A DNA stretch of 64,000 nt from an uncultured Cellvibrio sp. (GCA_946480695.1 CAMLKG010000001.1:186001-250000); one strand, 5' to 3'. Counted from the first letter of the stretch, positions 1 through 10,271 are shown. Numbers and translations: made by a program. Notes: generated by a model not told the origin, from the letters alone.

Positions 1-1016
1 GGAGGATATTGATACCCCGTTTGCCCTATTTGCTGCCCATTGATATAAACCTGATCACCATCCACTATACAGCCCAGCCAAAGCGTGGCTTTTTTCGCAG
101 CCTGTTCAGGTGTTAATTCAATATTTTTACGCACCCATACAACACCGTTTGTAAAATCGCTGCCCTGCTCCCTTAAAAAGCCCGGCACTTGCAATGTTTT
201 CCAATCCGCCGTATTTAATTTTTCTTGCTGCCAATTATTTTTCAAACCTACATCAGCCGCACCCACATCGGCATACCATTTGTCGCTGTTGGCCTTGTCC
301 CTGGCAATGGTGGATTGCACATAAGCATCGTCTTTAAACGGCTGCAATTTTTGTTGGTAATGCGGATATTTTTCCAGGGCCGATTCACTTACCCACGCCT
401 CTGCGGGAGAACCACCCACAGGAATAGTCAATAAACCAATCGGCACCTTATTTTCGGCGTAGAGTTTTTGCATAAAGAAAAACCCCACCGCGGAAAAGGT
501 TGCCATATGTTCCGGCGTAGCGGCTTTCCATTGCCCCTGGGTGTAATCCTGGAGCGGCCCGTTAAACGCATAGGCGACGGGTACATTAAATTCACGGATG
601 TCAGGTTGGTGGGTGGATTCAATTAAACCGGGATATTTATATTTCACCCGATTAAGCGGCAGCTCCATATTGGATTGGCCGGCGGCAATCCATACATCGC
701 CCAATAAAATATTTTTGCGGGTCAATCGGTTATTACCACTGACGGTCAATTCATAAGGTCCGCCCGCCTTAAATGCGGGAAAGGTTACCGACCAACGACC
801 ATTTTTGGTTAGGGTCGATAGTTCTTTACCAGCAAAACCAACCGTAACTTTCTCCCCTTCGTCCGCCCAGCCCCACAGGGTCAAGGGCTTATCGCGCTGG
901 AGAATAGCGCCATCACTCAACAAACGCGGCAAGCTGACGTCGGCAAACGCATGGGTCACAGTAATTGCACCAAGTGCGATTGAAATAAATAATTTGGAAA
1001 TTGTTGCTATTTTCAT
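1..1016 (-). CDS. Sialate O-acetylesterase-like SGNH esterase, 3' part missing (window edge)
   Basis: The reading frame is open from an ATG at 1016 to the left edge, giving about 338 residues of a family whose members are usually about 630-650 residues, so roughly the C-terminal half lies outside. It has a signal peptide (residues 1-25, ending near AFA), an N-terminal beta-sandwich, and the SGNH block I motif AAGQSNMELP with the nucleophile Ser near residue 115. Residues from about 250 onward (GLKNNWQQEKLNTADWKTL, then VWVRK and VDGDQVYINGQ) look like the jelly-roll insert found within the catalytic domain of this family. Known members remove O-acetyl groups from sialic acids or from plant polysaccharides. 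In a cellulolytic-type genome a polysaccharide acetylesterase role is more likely (inference). The catalytic Asp/His are beyond the edge. Confidence 0.85.
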   Translation of the reverse strand, partial: MKIATISKLFISIALGAITVTHAFADVSLPRLLSDGAILQRDKPLTLWGWADEGEKVTVGFAGKELSTLTKNGRWSVTFPAFKAGGPYELTVSGNNRLTRKNILLGDVWIAAGQSNMELPLNRVKYKYPGLIESTHQPDIREFNVPVAYAFNGPLQDYTQGQWKAATPEHMATFSAVGFFFMQKLYAENKVPIGLLTIPVGGSPAEAWVSESALEKYPHYQQKLQPFKDDAYVQSTIARDKANSDKWYADVGAADVGLKNNWQQEKLNTADWKTLQVPGFLREQGSDFTNGVVWVRKNIELTPEQAAKKATLWLGCIVDGDQVYINGQQIGQTGYQYP

Positions 1017-1130
1017 AGGCTCGGCTGCCATTATTGTGGAGATGGTGTGGTTATCGACTTGTATACCAGCTAACAGAATAAACCAAGTTTATCCATTTGC
1101 ATTGATTTTTACAGAAATTGATTTGCCTAA

Positions 1131-1160
1131 CAAAAAAGGCAGCCCGGGCTGCCTTTCATC
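1131..1160 (-). terminator. Rho-independent terminator after the DUF3144 gene
   Basis: A perfect 22-base palindrome at 1135-1156 (AAAGGCAGCCCGGGCTGCC plus TTT) is followed on the minus strand by a T-run (TTTTTT). It lies about 20 bases after the stop of the minus-strand DUF3144 gene and just before the esterase gene. Confidence 0.8.
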
Positions 1161-1180
1161 AAAAATCACAAGAACCATTA

Positions 1181-1483
1181 TTAGACCGCGGAATCGCGCT
1201 GGCCAATCAAATGGGTGTAATTTTCGCGATAATCCTCCATATGATCCTTTAAATGTTCGCGAAAACGGCCAGTCAGGTAGTTGGTGGTCCCTTCAACATC
1301 CTCGGAAAATTCATTTTTATCCAAGGACGAATGAGCTACCACGAACGCATTGAACCGTGCAGCGGCATTTAGCAGAGCCGCCGCGATTATACCGGGATCC
1401 GCTGTGTCGCAAGCCTCATTAGCCTGGTTGATAAACGCTTCGACCTGATTCCAATAAATATCCTCATCAGCCGGATTAGCCAT
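1181..1483 (-). CDS. DUF3144 family protein
   Basis: This is a small acidic cytoplasmic protein of 100 residues, similar in size and pattern to the DUF3144 family (AFINQANEACDTA, AAARFNAFVVAHSS, YLTGRFREHLKDHMEDY). No function is known for the family. I prefer the ATG at 1483 because AGAGGTGG stands five bases before it. An in-frame ATG at 1501 would add six residues but has no ribosome-binding site. The gene stands alone between two terminators and is probably monocistronic. Confidence 0.8.
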   Translation of the reverse strand: MANPADEDIYWNQVEAFINQANEACDTADPGIIAAALLNAAARFNAFVVAHSSLDKNEFSEDVEGTTNYLTGRFREHLKDHMEDYRENYTHLIGQRDSAV

Positions 1484-1525
1484 AACCACCTCTGGATTCA
1501 TTAAATTTGTGCGGAATTATAAATG

Positions 1526-1563
1526 GCAAAGCCCTCGCTGTCAGGCGACAACGAGGGCTTTGC
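1526..1563 (-). terminator. Stem-loop terminator after the M16 peptidase gene
   Basis: GCAAAGCCCTCG (1526-1537) pairs perfectly with CGAGGGCTTTGC (1552-1563), and the interior also pairs TGTC with GACA. It begins 13 bases after the stop of the minus-strand peptidase gene. The U-run after the stem on the minus strand is weak (CATTTATAATTC), so this may be a weak terminator or a 3'-end stabilising hairpin. Confidence 0.65.
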
Positions 1564-1575
1564 TAATACGCCATT

Positions 1576-4431
1576 TTATTTTACCGTTGCAAATGGCTTG
1601 GCTTTGAAATTAGTGCCGCGTAATTGCAACAGCGCTTTGCCTGATTTCTCATCCAACAACAGGTTTTCGTAAATGCGGACAAGGTCCGCCTTGGTCACCT
1701 TGTGCAGCGCAGCCAAATAGCGGTCGCGCGCATCGAACTGGTATTTACCTTGCCAGAATTCTTTCGTGTAACGGGACGCTTCGGCGTAAAAATCCGTAGG
1801 CTTTTGCAATTCGTTTGCAATTAATGCTTGCTTCGCATGTTCGACTTCCTTTTCATCAGTGGCCTTTAAGGTTGCCAGGTAATCCCTGCGGAATTTATCC
1901 ATGCGCGCTTTGACGCCGGGCAAATCCGTATTGGAACTTTGTACCAGCATTACAAAGCCGGGAATATCATCCACAGGATATTCAAAGCTGGTTACCACAT
2001 AACCCAATTGTTCATGGGTCCGCAATTGCATAAAGAATGCGTTACCAAACAATGAATTTAACACCGCCAGTTGCGCTTGTTCATCATCCGATTTTTTGCC
2101 GCCAAACCATGCCTGCAAGACAGCGCTATCGGCCAGTTCCACATCCGCACTGAACTGGGTAACCTTGCCAGCGGCAGGCGTCATATAGGTATTTACCATG
2201 CGTTGCTCCGGTAAGCGTGTGCCCGGCAAAATTTGCGCGGCAATGAGTGCAAAATGTTCTACCTGCGCTTCGGTGTAATTACCCACCGCAAGCAACCGCA
2301 GTAACGCATTCCTTTTTACCGCATCCTGGTAGGCCAGCAGATCTGCCCTGGTGACAGAGGCCAGGGCCGCCAATTGCTCATCTGCGCTGTAGCCATTTTT
2401 GGTAGTTACCCGCCCCAGGTCACTGAACAATTGGCGGAACACGTGATTCTTTTTGGCATTTGACAGATTTTTTTCCAAGCTGTCTTTAGCTTCCGCAAAC
2501 CATTGCTCCGTTATCGGTAAATCCACAAAGTTTTCCAATAGTTGCTTAAGCAATAACTCATGCCTGGTGGTATACCCGGATATAACGATGCCTTGCGAAT
2601 TGGTAACCATCAATTGCAAATTAACACCCAGGGATGCGCGACCGGCACGATCAATCAGTGTCATATTTTGCTTGGTAAATACTTCGCTCAGCAGCGATGC
2701 CAGCACCGCTTGGCGCGGCGAGGATTTGGCAAAATCCACATTAATTTGGAGTGACAGCTGGCCTTTGTCTTCGCGATAAAATTCGGGATGCACCAAATAT
2801 GCTTCAATGCCCGGCTGGCTTACCACCCGATGCGGTTTGAGATAAATATTTTCAACGATGGGGGCTTGCTTGTCGGTAAACAAATCATTCAACGGCGGCA
2901 AATTGAACTGGTAACCGGCCTTCAATGAATTCCATTGTTGGAACTCCCTATCGGTAATAGCGCGAATTGCGTATTTACCATCAAAGAACGGAATGGGCGT
3001 ATCCACCTTTTCATTGGGGTTTACATACCATACACGCGCACGTTTTTCTTCCAGTTGGGCCAATACCTGCTTAATGGCTTTCACATCATAACGCTCATAG
3101 ACGTATTCCGAATTCAGCAAATTTTCGACCGGCAGGTCAAACTGGGCCATCGTCAATTCCACCGCTTGATCCAACGGCTCCGGCTTGGGAGCATTGGCGA
3201 AATCCTTGCTGCGCATCGCTTGCAGCTCGCGGTAGTAATTTTCATCCAGGCCTTTGCGCTTGATTAAGTCAACATAGGCAAAGATTGCCGCGATGATTTC
3301 GTCCTGCTGCTTCAACCCTGCATCGGTAAGCTCCGCCTGGACACGCAGCATACCATCAGGCCCATAGGCTTCACTGTTGAATACGGCGGTCAGGGTTTTA
3401 ACCAAACCTTTAGCGCGTAATTGTTCACCCAAGGTGCCCGGTTCTTCCGAGGTTAATAAATTGTGGATGAATTCGTTGGGTTTCAACCGCCATTGATCCT
3501 GATTGGATTTCACCGGGAAATCCACAAATAGCATTTTCAATTCCTTAATCGGCTTGTAATGGATGCTTTTGCCCATTTCATTTTTTGTTAAACCCGGCAC
3601 GGTCACTTCCGGCAACGGAACATTTTTATTCGGGATACTGGAAAAGTGTTTGTGCGCGAGCGCCTTTAATTCCGGTAATGATTGCTTGCCTACCAGGGTT
3701 AATTTCATGATGTTCGCTGAATAATAGGCATCATAGAATTTCTTCATCGCATCATTGAGCACTGAGCCCGGTTTATCTTTCAAGGTTTCCAAATTGCCGA
3801 TATTAAACCGGGAACTCGGGTTTGCGGGGTTTGCGGTATAGCCTTGCAACACATATAAATTCCACGGATCTTGCGCTTTCTGCAAAGACCATTCGTTATT
3901 AACCGCATTGCGTTCTTTATCGCTGTAATGCGGATCAAAGGTGGGCTTTTTAAAATAATCGCTGAACCTATCCAGGGCCTCATCAAACTTGCCGGCGTTA
4001 ATCTGGAACAGGTAATTCGTTTTATCGTAGGCTGTAAACGCATTGGTCATACCGCCGTTGGCTTGGGTATATTTCATAAAGCCATCTGGCTCGGGAAATT
4101 TTTCCGTACCTAAAAACAACATATGTTCAAGGTAATGGGCGAGCCCTAATTGATCTGCGGGATTATGCGCGCTACCCACACCTACGGCGAGGGACGCAGC
4201 CGAGTTTTCCAGTGACGGATCAGAAACCAGCACCACTTGCAAACCATTTGGCAGCATAAGCGCGGCATATTGGCGATCATCATTTGGACTTTTAACAATG
4301 GTAAGCTGTTCAGGATTTTGCGTTACAACCCCGGCAGAATGCCTGGCCGCAGGTGTGGATTCACATCCGGTAAGGCCAACGCCCGCCAATAGCAGCACAC
4401 CGAATGTATAAGCCGAATAGCGCTTCAACAT
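1576..4431 (-). CDS. M16 family metallopeptidase (pitrilysin/insulinase type), lipoprotein
   Basis: The product has 951 residues, the length of pitrilysin (protease III) with four M16 half-domains. The N-terminus is a lipoprotein signal (VLLLAGVGLTGC, Cys near residue 23), suggesting membrane anchoring on the periplasmic side. The inverted zinc motif HxxEH is present as HYLEHMLFLGTEKFP near residue 99, and the distal zinc ligand Glu fits the NNEWSLQ motif near residue 178. The C-terminal half carries the usual inactive M16 domain, including a glycine-rich segment near GGKKSDDE. The family degrades peptides of a few kDa inside a closed chamber. The ATG at 4431 is preceded by AAAGGGAACT. The gene is monocistronic, with a terminator directly after it. 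It belongs to the M16A group; I do not name it ptrA because E. coli Ptr is a soluble periplasmic protein. Confidence 0.92.
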   Translation of the reverse strand: MLKRYSAYTFGVLLLAGVGLTGCESTPAARHSAGVVTQNPEQLTIVKSPNDDRQYAALMLPNGLQVVLVSDPSLENSAASLAVGVGSAHNPADQLGLAHYLEHMLFLGTEKFPEPDGFMKYTQANGGMTNAFTAYDKTNYLFQINAGKFDEALDRFSDYFKKPTFDPHYSDKERNAVNNEWSLQKAQDPWNLYVLQGYTANPANPSSRFNIGNLETLKDKPGSVLNDAMKKFYDAYYSANIMKLTLVGKQSLPELKALAHKHFSSIPNKNVPLPEVTVPGLTKNEMGKSIHYKPIKELKMLFVDFPVKSNQDQWRLKPNEFIHNLLTSEEPGTLGEQLRAKGLVKTLTAVFNSEAYGPDGMLRVQAELTDAGLKQQDEIIAAIFAYVDLIKRKGLDENYYRELQAMRSKDFANAPKPEPLDQAVELTMAQFDLPVENLLNSEYVYERYDVKAIKQVLAQLEEKRARVWYVNPNEKVDTPIPFFDGKYAIRAITDREFQQWNSLKAGYQFNLPPLNDLFTDKQAPIVENIYLKPHRVVSQPGIEAYLVHPEFYREDKGQLSLQINVDFAKSSPRQAVLASLLSEVFTKQNMTLIDRAGRASLGVNLQLMVTNSQGIVISGYTTRHELLLKQLLENFVDLPITEQWFAEAKDSLEKNLSNAKKNHVFRQLFSDLGRVTTKNGYSADEQLAALASVTRADLLAYQDAVKRNALLRLLAVGNYTEAQVEHFALIAAQILPGTRLPEQRMVNTYMTPAAGKVTQFSADVELADSAVLQAWFGGKKSDDEQAQLAVLNSLFGNAFFMQLRTHEQLGYVVTSFEYPVDDIPGFVMLVQSSNTDLPGVKARMDKFRRDYLATLKATDEKEVEHAKQALIANELQKPTDFYAEASRYTKEFWQGKYQFDARDRYLAALHKVTKADLVRIYENLLLDEKSGKALLQLRGTNFKAKPFATVK

Positions 4432-4540
4432 AATAGTTCCCTTTTGGAGTTAGACGGATAAACGGGGCAAGACTAACAGACTTTATCGGGATGCGCATCG
4501 CACGCGATGCAGGGACTGCGGCTATTCGACGGTCCCAAAA

Positions 4541-5323
4541 TTATCGGACGGATTTAACCGTGGTGATGAAATGGCGATAGCTTTGCATGGTCGCGCCTTC
4601 GGTTTGCTCTTTTACCTCACGCCGCACACCGATCAGGCGTCCAGCCCGCTGCTGGTATTCCATGTGGAACTCGTTATTGAATGTAAAACCGATCACAATA
4701 AATACCCGTCCCGTTCCGTGTTCACTAACACTGCTTGCCAGGGGAATACCTTGATCATCAATCCATATCTGCAAATGGTTTTTATACTTTTTAATATATT
4801 TTCGAAACTTCAGGTCTACCTTTGCCTTCGGCATTCTGAAACTAAGCACACGTGCAACTTTACCGCCCCACTCGCCCTCCTTTTCACCCAGGTATTCATA
4901 GCGTCCGAGCGCCAGCTCCAATTGTGCGGCGGGATAAAGAAGTTCACGCCATTCCCAATAATCGAATTGGCCCACAGCGTTCAGCGCTGAATTTTTAACC
5001 TTCTCGTCTTCAAGTTTCGCTAATTCTTCGCTGTGTAATTGATTAACCAAATCAGCGGCATAGGCTACTTTCATGCCATCCTTATTATCTTCAAGGTGTA
5101 AATTGATTAACCCTTCGCGTTCAATCAATTCGTGGTGTTCGCCGCTGCGGCCAAAAAGTTTGAATTGGGCATTTAGCGCAATGGGTTCGGACGACTGGAG
5201 CTGTTGCAATGCCTCGCGAAACTCCGTTAAACCATTGGCCACGGCCCCGGCAGATAAAAAAGCGAATGAGCAGGCCAAGGCAATAGATGGGCAATGGTAC
5301 GTTGGAAGCAATGTCGCAAGCAT
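4541..5323 (-). CDS. Secreted protein of unknown function
   Basis: I do not recognise the family. The 260-residue product starts with a signal-peptide-like segment (hydrophobic ALACSFAFLSAGAVA, cleavage near residue 29). The mature part is rich in charged residues and predicted beta strands (FKLFGRSGEHHELIEREG, VDLKFRKYIKKYKNHLQIWID), which recalls one-sheet lipoprotein-binding folds, but no defining motif is visible. The ATG at 5323 has AAGGG five to six bases upstream. It lies 220 bases downstream of the GIN-domain gene on the same strand and could be transcribed with it and the YggN gene. Confidence 0.7.
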   Translation of the reverse strand: MLATLLPTYHCPSIALACSFAFLSAGAVANGLTEFREALQQLQSSEPIALNAQFKLFGRSGEHHELIEREGLINLHLEDNKDGMKVAYAADLVNQLHSEELAKLEDEKVKNSALNAVGQFDYWEWRELLYPAAQLELALGRYEYLGEKEGEWGGKVARVLSFRMPKAKVDLKFRKYIKKYKNHLQIWIDDQGIPLASSVSEHGTGRVFIVIGFTFNNEFHMEYQQRAGRLIGVRREVKEQTEGATMQSYRHFITTVKSVR

Positions 5324-5544
5324 TTCAGCCCTTTGGAAAAATCAAGGAGGGGACACTGTAGACCTATTAATGCCCCGAAAATTCCGGGAGGTCCAAAGCG
5401 CCCCGATCACAGTAGCAACGAAAAGCCGTCGCCTAATTAAGCCTGGTTTTCGTCGCAATTATTGCGCAACCAAATAGTTACCACCATTGATCCGTGCTGC
5501 ATCGATAAAAGAGGTAGATGCAATGTATCTCACCCTGGAACAGA

Positions 5545-6321
5545 TTATTTTGAACGTGCATTGATATGGCTGGCGCCGCTGGAATCCGTTTTTGCTTTGG
5601 GATTACCGTAGTAATTGACACTGGATGCACCGCTTGCCCCCGCATCCAATTCGTCGGTTACCGTTAATTCAATGTGGGACGCGCCACTCGCATCGACCCT
5701 GGCGGTTTTTGCGGTAAGCATTTTTGCACGCAAGTTGCTTGCGCCACTTACGTCCGCCTTTAGGGACTGGGTATTGCTTTCGTTTTTAATATCCACATTG
5801 GCAGCGCCGGATAAATCATAATCCTGGACCTGGCTGTTGATACTATTAATCCGCACGTTAGCCGCACCTGATAAATCCAGGCGGAAACCAGCCGCATTAA
5901 CCGCTGCAAAATCCGTATTCGCAGCACCGCTATTACTTACTTCCAATTTGTTCCCTTGCAGGTCTCCGACCTTGGCGTGGGCGCCTCCGGATAGCTCCAG
6001 GTATTCCAAATCCTTTACGCGTAATACGACTCGTACACGACCGTTATGATGACCAAACCAATTGAAAATATTGCCATCGCTTTTTACCCAAACACTGACT
6101 CGTTTTCCGGTTTGATCAACCTTTACCCGTTTCATCACTTCCGCATCCGCCTCAACACGCAAATACTCGGTACCGTCCTGGGTGATTTCAATCGCGGTAT
6201 CACCACCGGCGACAAATTCCGAGAAATCTTTCACCGGATAGGTTTTGGCGACCATTTCGGCCAAACACACAGGCGCCAACAACGCGAGTACAGCCACAGG
6301 AATGAATTGCTTTATAGACAT
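5545..6321 (-). CDS. GIN-domain (DUF2807) secreted beta-helix protein
   Basis: The 258-residue protein has a signal peptide (MSIKQFIPVAVLALLAPVCLA) and then a head domain (FSEFVAGGDTAIEITQDGTE) typical of DUF2807. A stack of beta-helix turns follows, with repeated LSGAAN, VSGASN, ASGASH and SGASSV motifs every 20-25 residues, the hallmark of GIN-domain proteins. The function of the family is not established. It is exported to the periplasm or cell surface. GGAGC stands six to seven bases before the ATG. It follows the YggN gene by 28 bases on the same strand, so they are probably one operon. Confidence 0.88.
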   Translation of the reverse strand: MSIKQFIPVAVLALLAPVCLAEMVAKTYPVKDFSEFVAGGDTAIEITQDGTEYLRVEADAEVMKRVKVDQTGKRVSVWVKSDGNIFNWFGHHNGRVRVVLRVKDLEYLELSGGAHAKVGDLQGNKLEVSNSGAANTDFAAVNAAGFRLDLSGAANVRINSINSQVQDYDLSGAANVDIKNESNTQSLKADVSGASNLRAKMLTAKTARVDASGASHIELTVTDELDAGASGASSVNYYGNPKAKTDSSGASHINARSK

Positions 6322-6349
6322 GATTGTGCTCCAGATTTTTTTAAATTCT

Positions 6350-7132
6350 TCAAATTTTTTGTGTAGTGTGTTGCGATACAGGCCGCACCTGAATCAAGTC
6401 AAAATTGCGTATGGCCGGTATCGCAAGGCGCAACTCATCCTCCACCTGGTTGACCTCAATGGCCGCACGACACAAATCGCGACCACGGGCTTCCATTCGT
6501 ACCGCCTTGGCCTGCATATGTGCCTCGATTTCCTTACCAAAACGCTCCATGCGGGCTTCAAACGCTTGCAGATCGCCACCGGAGCGGAGGATTTCCCTAC
6601 CTATCGCCATCATAATTTCACCTATAGAGTCTTGCACCGAGGTTTCCATTATTCGCGTCATGCGCGTTTCAAAATGCTTACCAAATAATTCCGACGGCTC
6701 TTGATCCCGATTTAAATTAATAATGCCTTGGTCAAAGTAACGGCGCACATCACCCTTCAGATGGTTGAGTTCATTATGCAATTGCATTGAGATGTCATTG
6801 CGTTCCCCCAACAAATCATCAAGCGCCCGGGTCACACCTTCTATTGCCACATCGATCCCTTCCAGGGCGATGCCTTTTATTTCCGGGACCAATGCGCGGA
6901 TATCCTGATCAAAGCGGGATACCAATGCTTGTTGCGCCGGGCTCAGCGCCATTGTTTGCCCATCAACCACCAGGTGGCGCTGATCTTTTATCTGGTAGAT
7001 CAGCTCCTCCTTATCGTAAAAAGCCAGGCCAGCCTCCGACATCCGCAACCCGGCATCCATCTGCACATTACAGTCCTCCGCCAACACCGGACTGGCCAAC
7101 AGCACCAATACAAGCGATACAGCCGTTTTCAT
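6350..7132 (-). CDS. yggN: YggN-like (DUF2884) periplasmic protein
   Basis: The 260-residue product has a signal peptide (MKTAVSLVLVLLASPVLA) and a mature part that begins ED-CNVQMDAGLRMSE, like E. coli YggN and other DUF2884 members. It is rich in amphipathic helices (residues 90-220, many Glu/Arg heptads) and contains the conserved stretch YQIKDQRHLVVDGQ followed by LSPAQQALVSRFDQ. The role is unknown. I choose the ATG at 7132 because GGAG lies six bases upstream and the signal peptide begins there. An in-frame ATG at 7162 would add ten residues. It is the first gene of a likely yggN / GIN-domain / unknown secreted-protein operon. Confidence 0.82.
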   Translation of the reverse strand: MKTAVSLVLVLLASPVLAEDCNVQMDAGLRMSEAGLAFYDKEELIYQIKDQRHLVVDGQTMALSPAQQALVSRFDQDIRALVPEIKGIALEGIDVAIEGVTRALDDLLGERNDISMQLHNELNHLKGDVRRYFDQGIINLNRDQEPSELFGKHFETRMTRIMETSVQDSIGEIMMAIGREILRSGGDLQAFEARMERFGKEIEAHMQAKAVRMEARGRDLCRAAIEVNQVEDELRLAIPAIRNFDLIQVRPVSQHTTQKI

Positions 7133-7336
7133 AACAAACTCCATGATGCGTTTACTCGTCATTACCGCAGTTACTGTCCATTAAGATGCAGATACTTCCG
7201 CGGCGGATTCACCCCACCTTAAAAAATCCCCCCGGTGGGCCGGCACCCACAAATACCGGGCAAATTCAAGTCTGGCAGGCAGCGGGTTTTTGGCGATAAT
7301 AACGGCTTTCATCCAGCCGCAATACGAGTCCGATTT

Positions 7337-9679
7337 ATGACCAGCCCCACTACCCGCTTGCCGAGCATTGCCAAACGCATCGCCGATGAACTAAACGTGC
7401 AGGAACAACAAGTTAGCGCCGCAGTCGGGCTATTGGATGAAGGCGCCACAGTGCCTTTTATTTCCCGTTACCGCAAAGAGGTCACCGGTGGGCTGGACGA
7501 TTCACAGATGCGTACCCTGGAAGAGCGTTTGCGGTATTTGCGCGAGCTGGAAGAACGCCGGGCCGCTATCCTCAAATCCATTGGTGAACAGGGCAAACTG
7601 ACTCCCGAACTCGAACACGAAGTTACCATTGCCGATACCAAGAATCGCCTGGAAGATTTATACCTGCCGTATAAGCCCAAACGCCGTACCAAGGGCCAAA
7701 TCGCCAAAGAGGCAGGCCTGGAGCCACTGGCTGAAGCCCTGCTGGCCGATCCAAGCCTCGCACCCGAGGTGGAAGCCGCGAAATTCTTCAATGCCGAACA
7801 CAACATCAACGATGTGAAATCCGCGCTCGATGGGGCTAAATACATCCTTATGGAAAAATTCAGTGAAGATGCTGAATTGCTTGGTAAATTGCGCAATTTC
7901 CTTCACACCGAAGCCACCCTTTCTTCCCGCGCCGTACCGGAAAAAGCCGCTGATACCTCACAAGAGGTACAAAAATTCCGCGATTATTTTGAACACGACG
8001 AAGCACTCAAATCAGTTCCCTCGCACCGTGCGCTTGCCATGTTCCGCGGCCGCAATGAAGGCGTGCTAAGCCTGGCGATCAAAGTGGGTGACGAGGAAGC
8101 GCGCGTGGGCCATCCCTGCGAAACCATGGTTGCCGAACATTGGCACATCCAGGATAAAGGCCGCGCCGCCGATGGCTGGCTGGCCGAAGTGGTGCGCTGG
8201 ACCTGGAGGGTAAAATTGCTTACGCATCTGGAAACGGATTTGCTCGGTGAGTTGCGTGAAAAAGCGGAAGAAGAAGCGATTAAAGTATTTGCCTCCAACC
8301 TGAAGGATTTATTGCTCGCTGCGCCCGCCGGACAAAAAGCTACTATCGGCCTGGATCCCGGTATGCGTACCGGCGTCAAAGTGGCTGTGGTCGATGCGAC
8401 AGGAAAAGTAATGGATCACTGCGCAATTTTCCCCACACCGCCGTTTAATAAGATTGCTGAATCCGAAGCGGTAATCGTGCACCTTTGCAAAAAACACAAT
8501 GTCGGTTTGATCGCTATCGGCAACGGTACTGCATCGCGTGAAACTGAAAAATTTGTGAAAGATGTTTTAAAAGCGCACAAAGATATCCAGGCTACCAGTG
8601 TGGTGGTTAACGAAGCCGGCGCGTCGGTTTACTCGGCCTCTGAATTTGCCGCAAAGGAATTCCCTGACCTGGATGTAACCATTCGCGGTGCGATTTCTAT
8701 CGCCCGTCGCCTGCAAGACCCGCTGGCTGAATTGGTAAAGATCGATCCGAAATCAATCGGTGTTGGCCAATACCAGCACGATGTATCGCAGTCGCAATTG
8801 GCGCGCTCACTCGATGCTGTGGTTGAGGATTGTGTGAACGCCGTAGGTGTGGAAGTGAATACCGCATCCGCTGCCCTGCTTGCACGCGTATCGGGATTAA
8901 ATACCACCCTTGCAAACAACATCGTTGAATTTCGCAACCAAAACGGCGCGTTTAATTCGCGCGCCGCATTGAAAAAGGTACCGCGTTTCGGCGAAAAAAC
9001 CTTTGAACAAGCAGCGGGATTCTTGCGTGTGGCGGGCGGCGATAACCCGCTTGATGCTTCTGCGGTTCACCCCGAGTCCTATTCCATCATTGAAAAAATT
9101 GCGCAAAAAAATGCGCGCGACATTAAAAGTTTAATTGGCGACTCCTCGTTTTTGCGCGGCCTGAAAGCGGCAGACTATACGGATGAAAAATTTGGTGTGC
9201 CGACAGTCACCGATATTATTAAAGAACTGGACAAGCCCGGCCGCGACCCTCGCCCCGAATTCAAAACCGCGCAGTTCCAGGAAGGTGTGGAAGAAATTAC
9301 CGACCTTGTTCCCGGCATGATACTGGAAGGAACCGTGACCAACGTAACCAATTTCGGGGCCTTTGTTGATATCGGCGTGCACCAGGACGGCCTGGTACAT
9401 ATTTCCGCGCTTTCGCACAACTTCATTAAAGATCCGCGCGATGCGGTGAAAGCGGGTGAAATTGTGAAAGTGAAAGTCATGGAAGTGGATGTACCGCGCA
9501 AGCGTATCGCCCTTTCCATGCGCCTGGATGATACTCCGGGTGAGAAAGTGGAAGGTAATAAAGGCTCTCGCACTCCCTCCCAGAACCAGCAACGCGCTGC
9601 GCAAAAAAATAACCCTGCCCCCGCAGCCATGGGCAGTATGGGGGCACTATTGCAACAAGCATTAAAGAAAAATAAATAA
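7337..9679 (+). CDS. tex: Tex-family RNA-binding transcription accessory protein
   Basis: The 780-residue protein matches the length and domain order of Tex. It has an N-terminal helical region (residues 1-320), a YqgF/RNase H-like domain starting at [16 protein letters not shown] near 338, and a helix-hairpin-helix pair near 505-560 ([34 protein letters not shown]). A C-terminal S1 domain spans about 660-730 ([20 protein letters not shown] ... [10 protein letters not shown]), followed by a disordered basic tail. Tex binds nucleic acid and affects transcription in several bacteria. I take the ATG at 7337 because it gives the family's usual start ([20 protein letters not shown]). The upstream in-frame GTG at 7235 adds 34 unrelated residues. 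Confidence 0.95.
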   Translation: MTSPTTRLPSIAKRIADELNVQEQQVSAAVGLLDEGATVPFISRYRKEVTGGLDDSQMRTLEERLRYLRELEERRAAILKSIGEQGKLTPELEHEVTIADTKNRLEDLYLPYKPKRRTKGQIAKEAGLEPLAEALLADPSLAPEVEAAKFFNAEHNINDVKSALDGAKYILMEKFSEDAELLGKLRNFLHTEATLSSRAVPEKAADTSQEVQKFRDYFEHDEALKSVPSHRALAMFRGRNEGVLSLAIKVGDEEARVGHPCETMVAEHWHIQDKGRAADGWLAEVVRWTWRVKLLTHLETDLLGELREKAEEEAIKVFASNLKDLLLAAPAGQKATIGLDPGMRTGVKVAVVDATGKVMDHCAIFPTPPFNKIAESEAVIVHLCKKHNVGLIAIGNGTASRETEKFVKDVLKAHKDIQATSVVVNEAGASVYSASEFAAKEFPDLDVTIRGAISIARRLQDPLAELVKIDPKSIGVGQYQHDVSQSQLARSLDAVVEDCVNAVGVEVNTASAALLARVSGLNTTLANNIVEFRNQNGAFNSRAALKKVPRFGEKTFEQAAGFLRVAGGDNPLDASAVHPESYSIIEKIAQKNARDIKSLIGDSSFLRGLKAADYTDEKFGVPTVTDIIKELDKPGRDPRPEFKTAQFQEGVEEITDLVPGMILEGTVTNVTNFGAFVDIGVHQDGLVHISALSHNFIKDPRDAVKAGEIVKVKVMEVDVPRKRIALSMRLDDTPGEKVEGNKGSRTPSQNQQRAAQKNNPAPAAMGSMGALLQQALKKNK

Positions 9680-9688
9680 ATTTAATCC

Positions 9689-9717
9689 TAACCCGCCAGT
9701 AAACAGCCGGCGGGTTA
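9689..9717 (+). terminator. Stem-loop after tex
   Basis: TAACCCGCC (9689-9697) pairs with GGCGGGTTA (9709-9717) around an 11-base loop, starting 10 bases after the tex stop. No clear T-run follows, so termination may be partial or Rho-assisted. Confidence 0.5.
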
Positions 9718-9752
9718 AGTTACTGTCAAACCAATTGCACCAGGAGAACGCA

Positions 9753-10271
9753 ATGGAAATTGGTAAAAAGGTAATCGCCGCGGGCATGGCTTTATTTTGT
9801 CTGGGTGGTTTAAGTGTATACCTGCTGATGGCTCCCACACCGGAAACAGCATCTGGCAATAAACCAGGACGCATTCAACAAAGCGCGATGCAAGCCGCAA
9901 TCGCACAACTTGAACAAGCGAAACCATCCGAAGGATCGGGTATATCTTCTATGCCCGGCAGTATGCCACTCACCGAGGCAGATGCCACACCGGAAATGAC
10001 TCACGCTGCCTTTCTTGCCGAAGCAGAAGCAAGGCGCGAGCAAAATCTGGAAAATAAAGCCGAAGCAGAGCGCCTCGAAAAATTAAGGACTGCCAAGCAA
10101 AACAGCGTGGAATGCAAGTTTTGGAAACAACAACAAAAAACATCCAGCGCGGCCGCTAAAATTGAAGAAAAAATTAATCAATATTGCAACTTGCCGGTCG
10201 ATTCCAGCAGCGAAGCCAGTAGTGCCGCCACACAACAAGTCACGGGTGAGGTAATGGAGCTAAAACCATAG
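9753..10271 (+). CDS. Membrane-anchored protein of unknown function
   Basis: I do not recognise this 172-residue protein. It has one N-terminal membrane segment (residues 8-29, VIAAGMALFCLGGLSVYLLM) with a short positively charged cytoplasmic start. A low-complexity periplasmic region rich in Ala, Glu, Gln and Ser follows, with a charged helix (AEARREQNLENKAEAERLEKL, residues 85-110) and two Cys (CKFWKQQQ and YCNLP) that could pair. GGAGAACGCA precedes the ATG at 9753. The last 12 bases overlap tail-to-tail with the TauE-type permease gene on the other strand. Confidence 0.65.
   Translation: MEIGKKVIAAGMALFCLGGLSVYLLMAPTPETASGNKPGRIQQSAMQAAIAQLEQAKPSEGSGISSMPGSMPLTEADATPEMTHAAFLAEAEARREQNLENKAEAERLEKLRTAKQNSVECKFWKQQQKTSSAAAKIEEKINQYCNLPVDSSSEASSAATQQVTGEVMELKP

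Noticed and set aside
4495..4510. GCATCGCACGCGATGC palindrome as a terminator after the unknown secreted-protein gene
   Set aside because: The stem is short with a tiny loop and no T-run on the minus strand; it may be chance.
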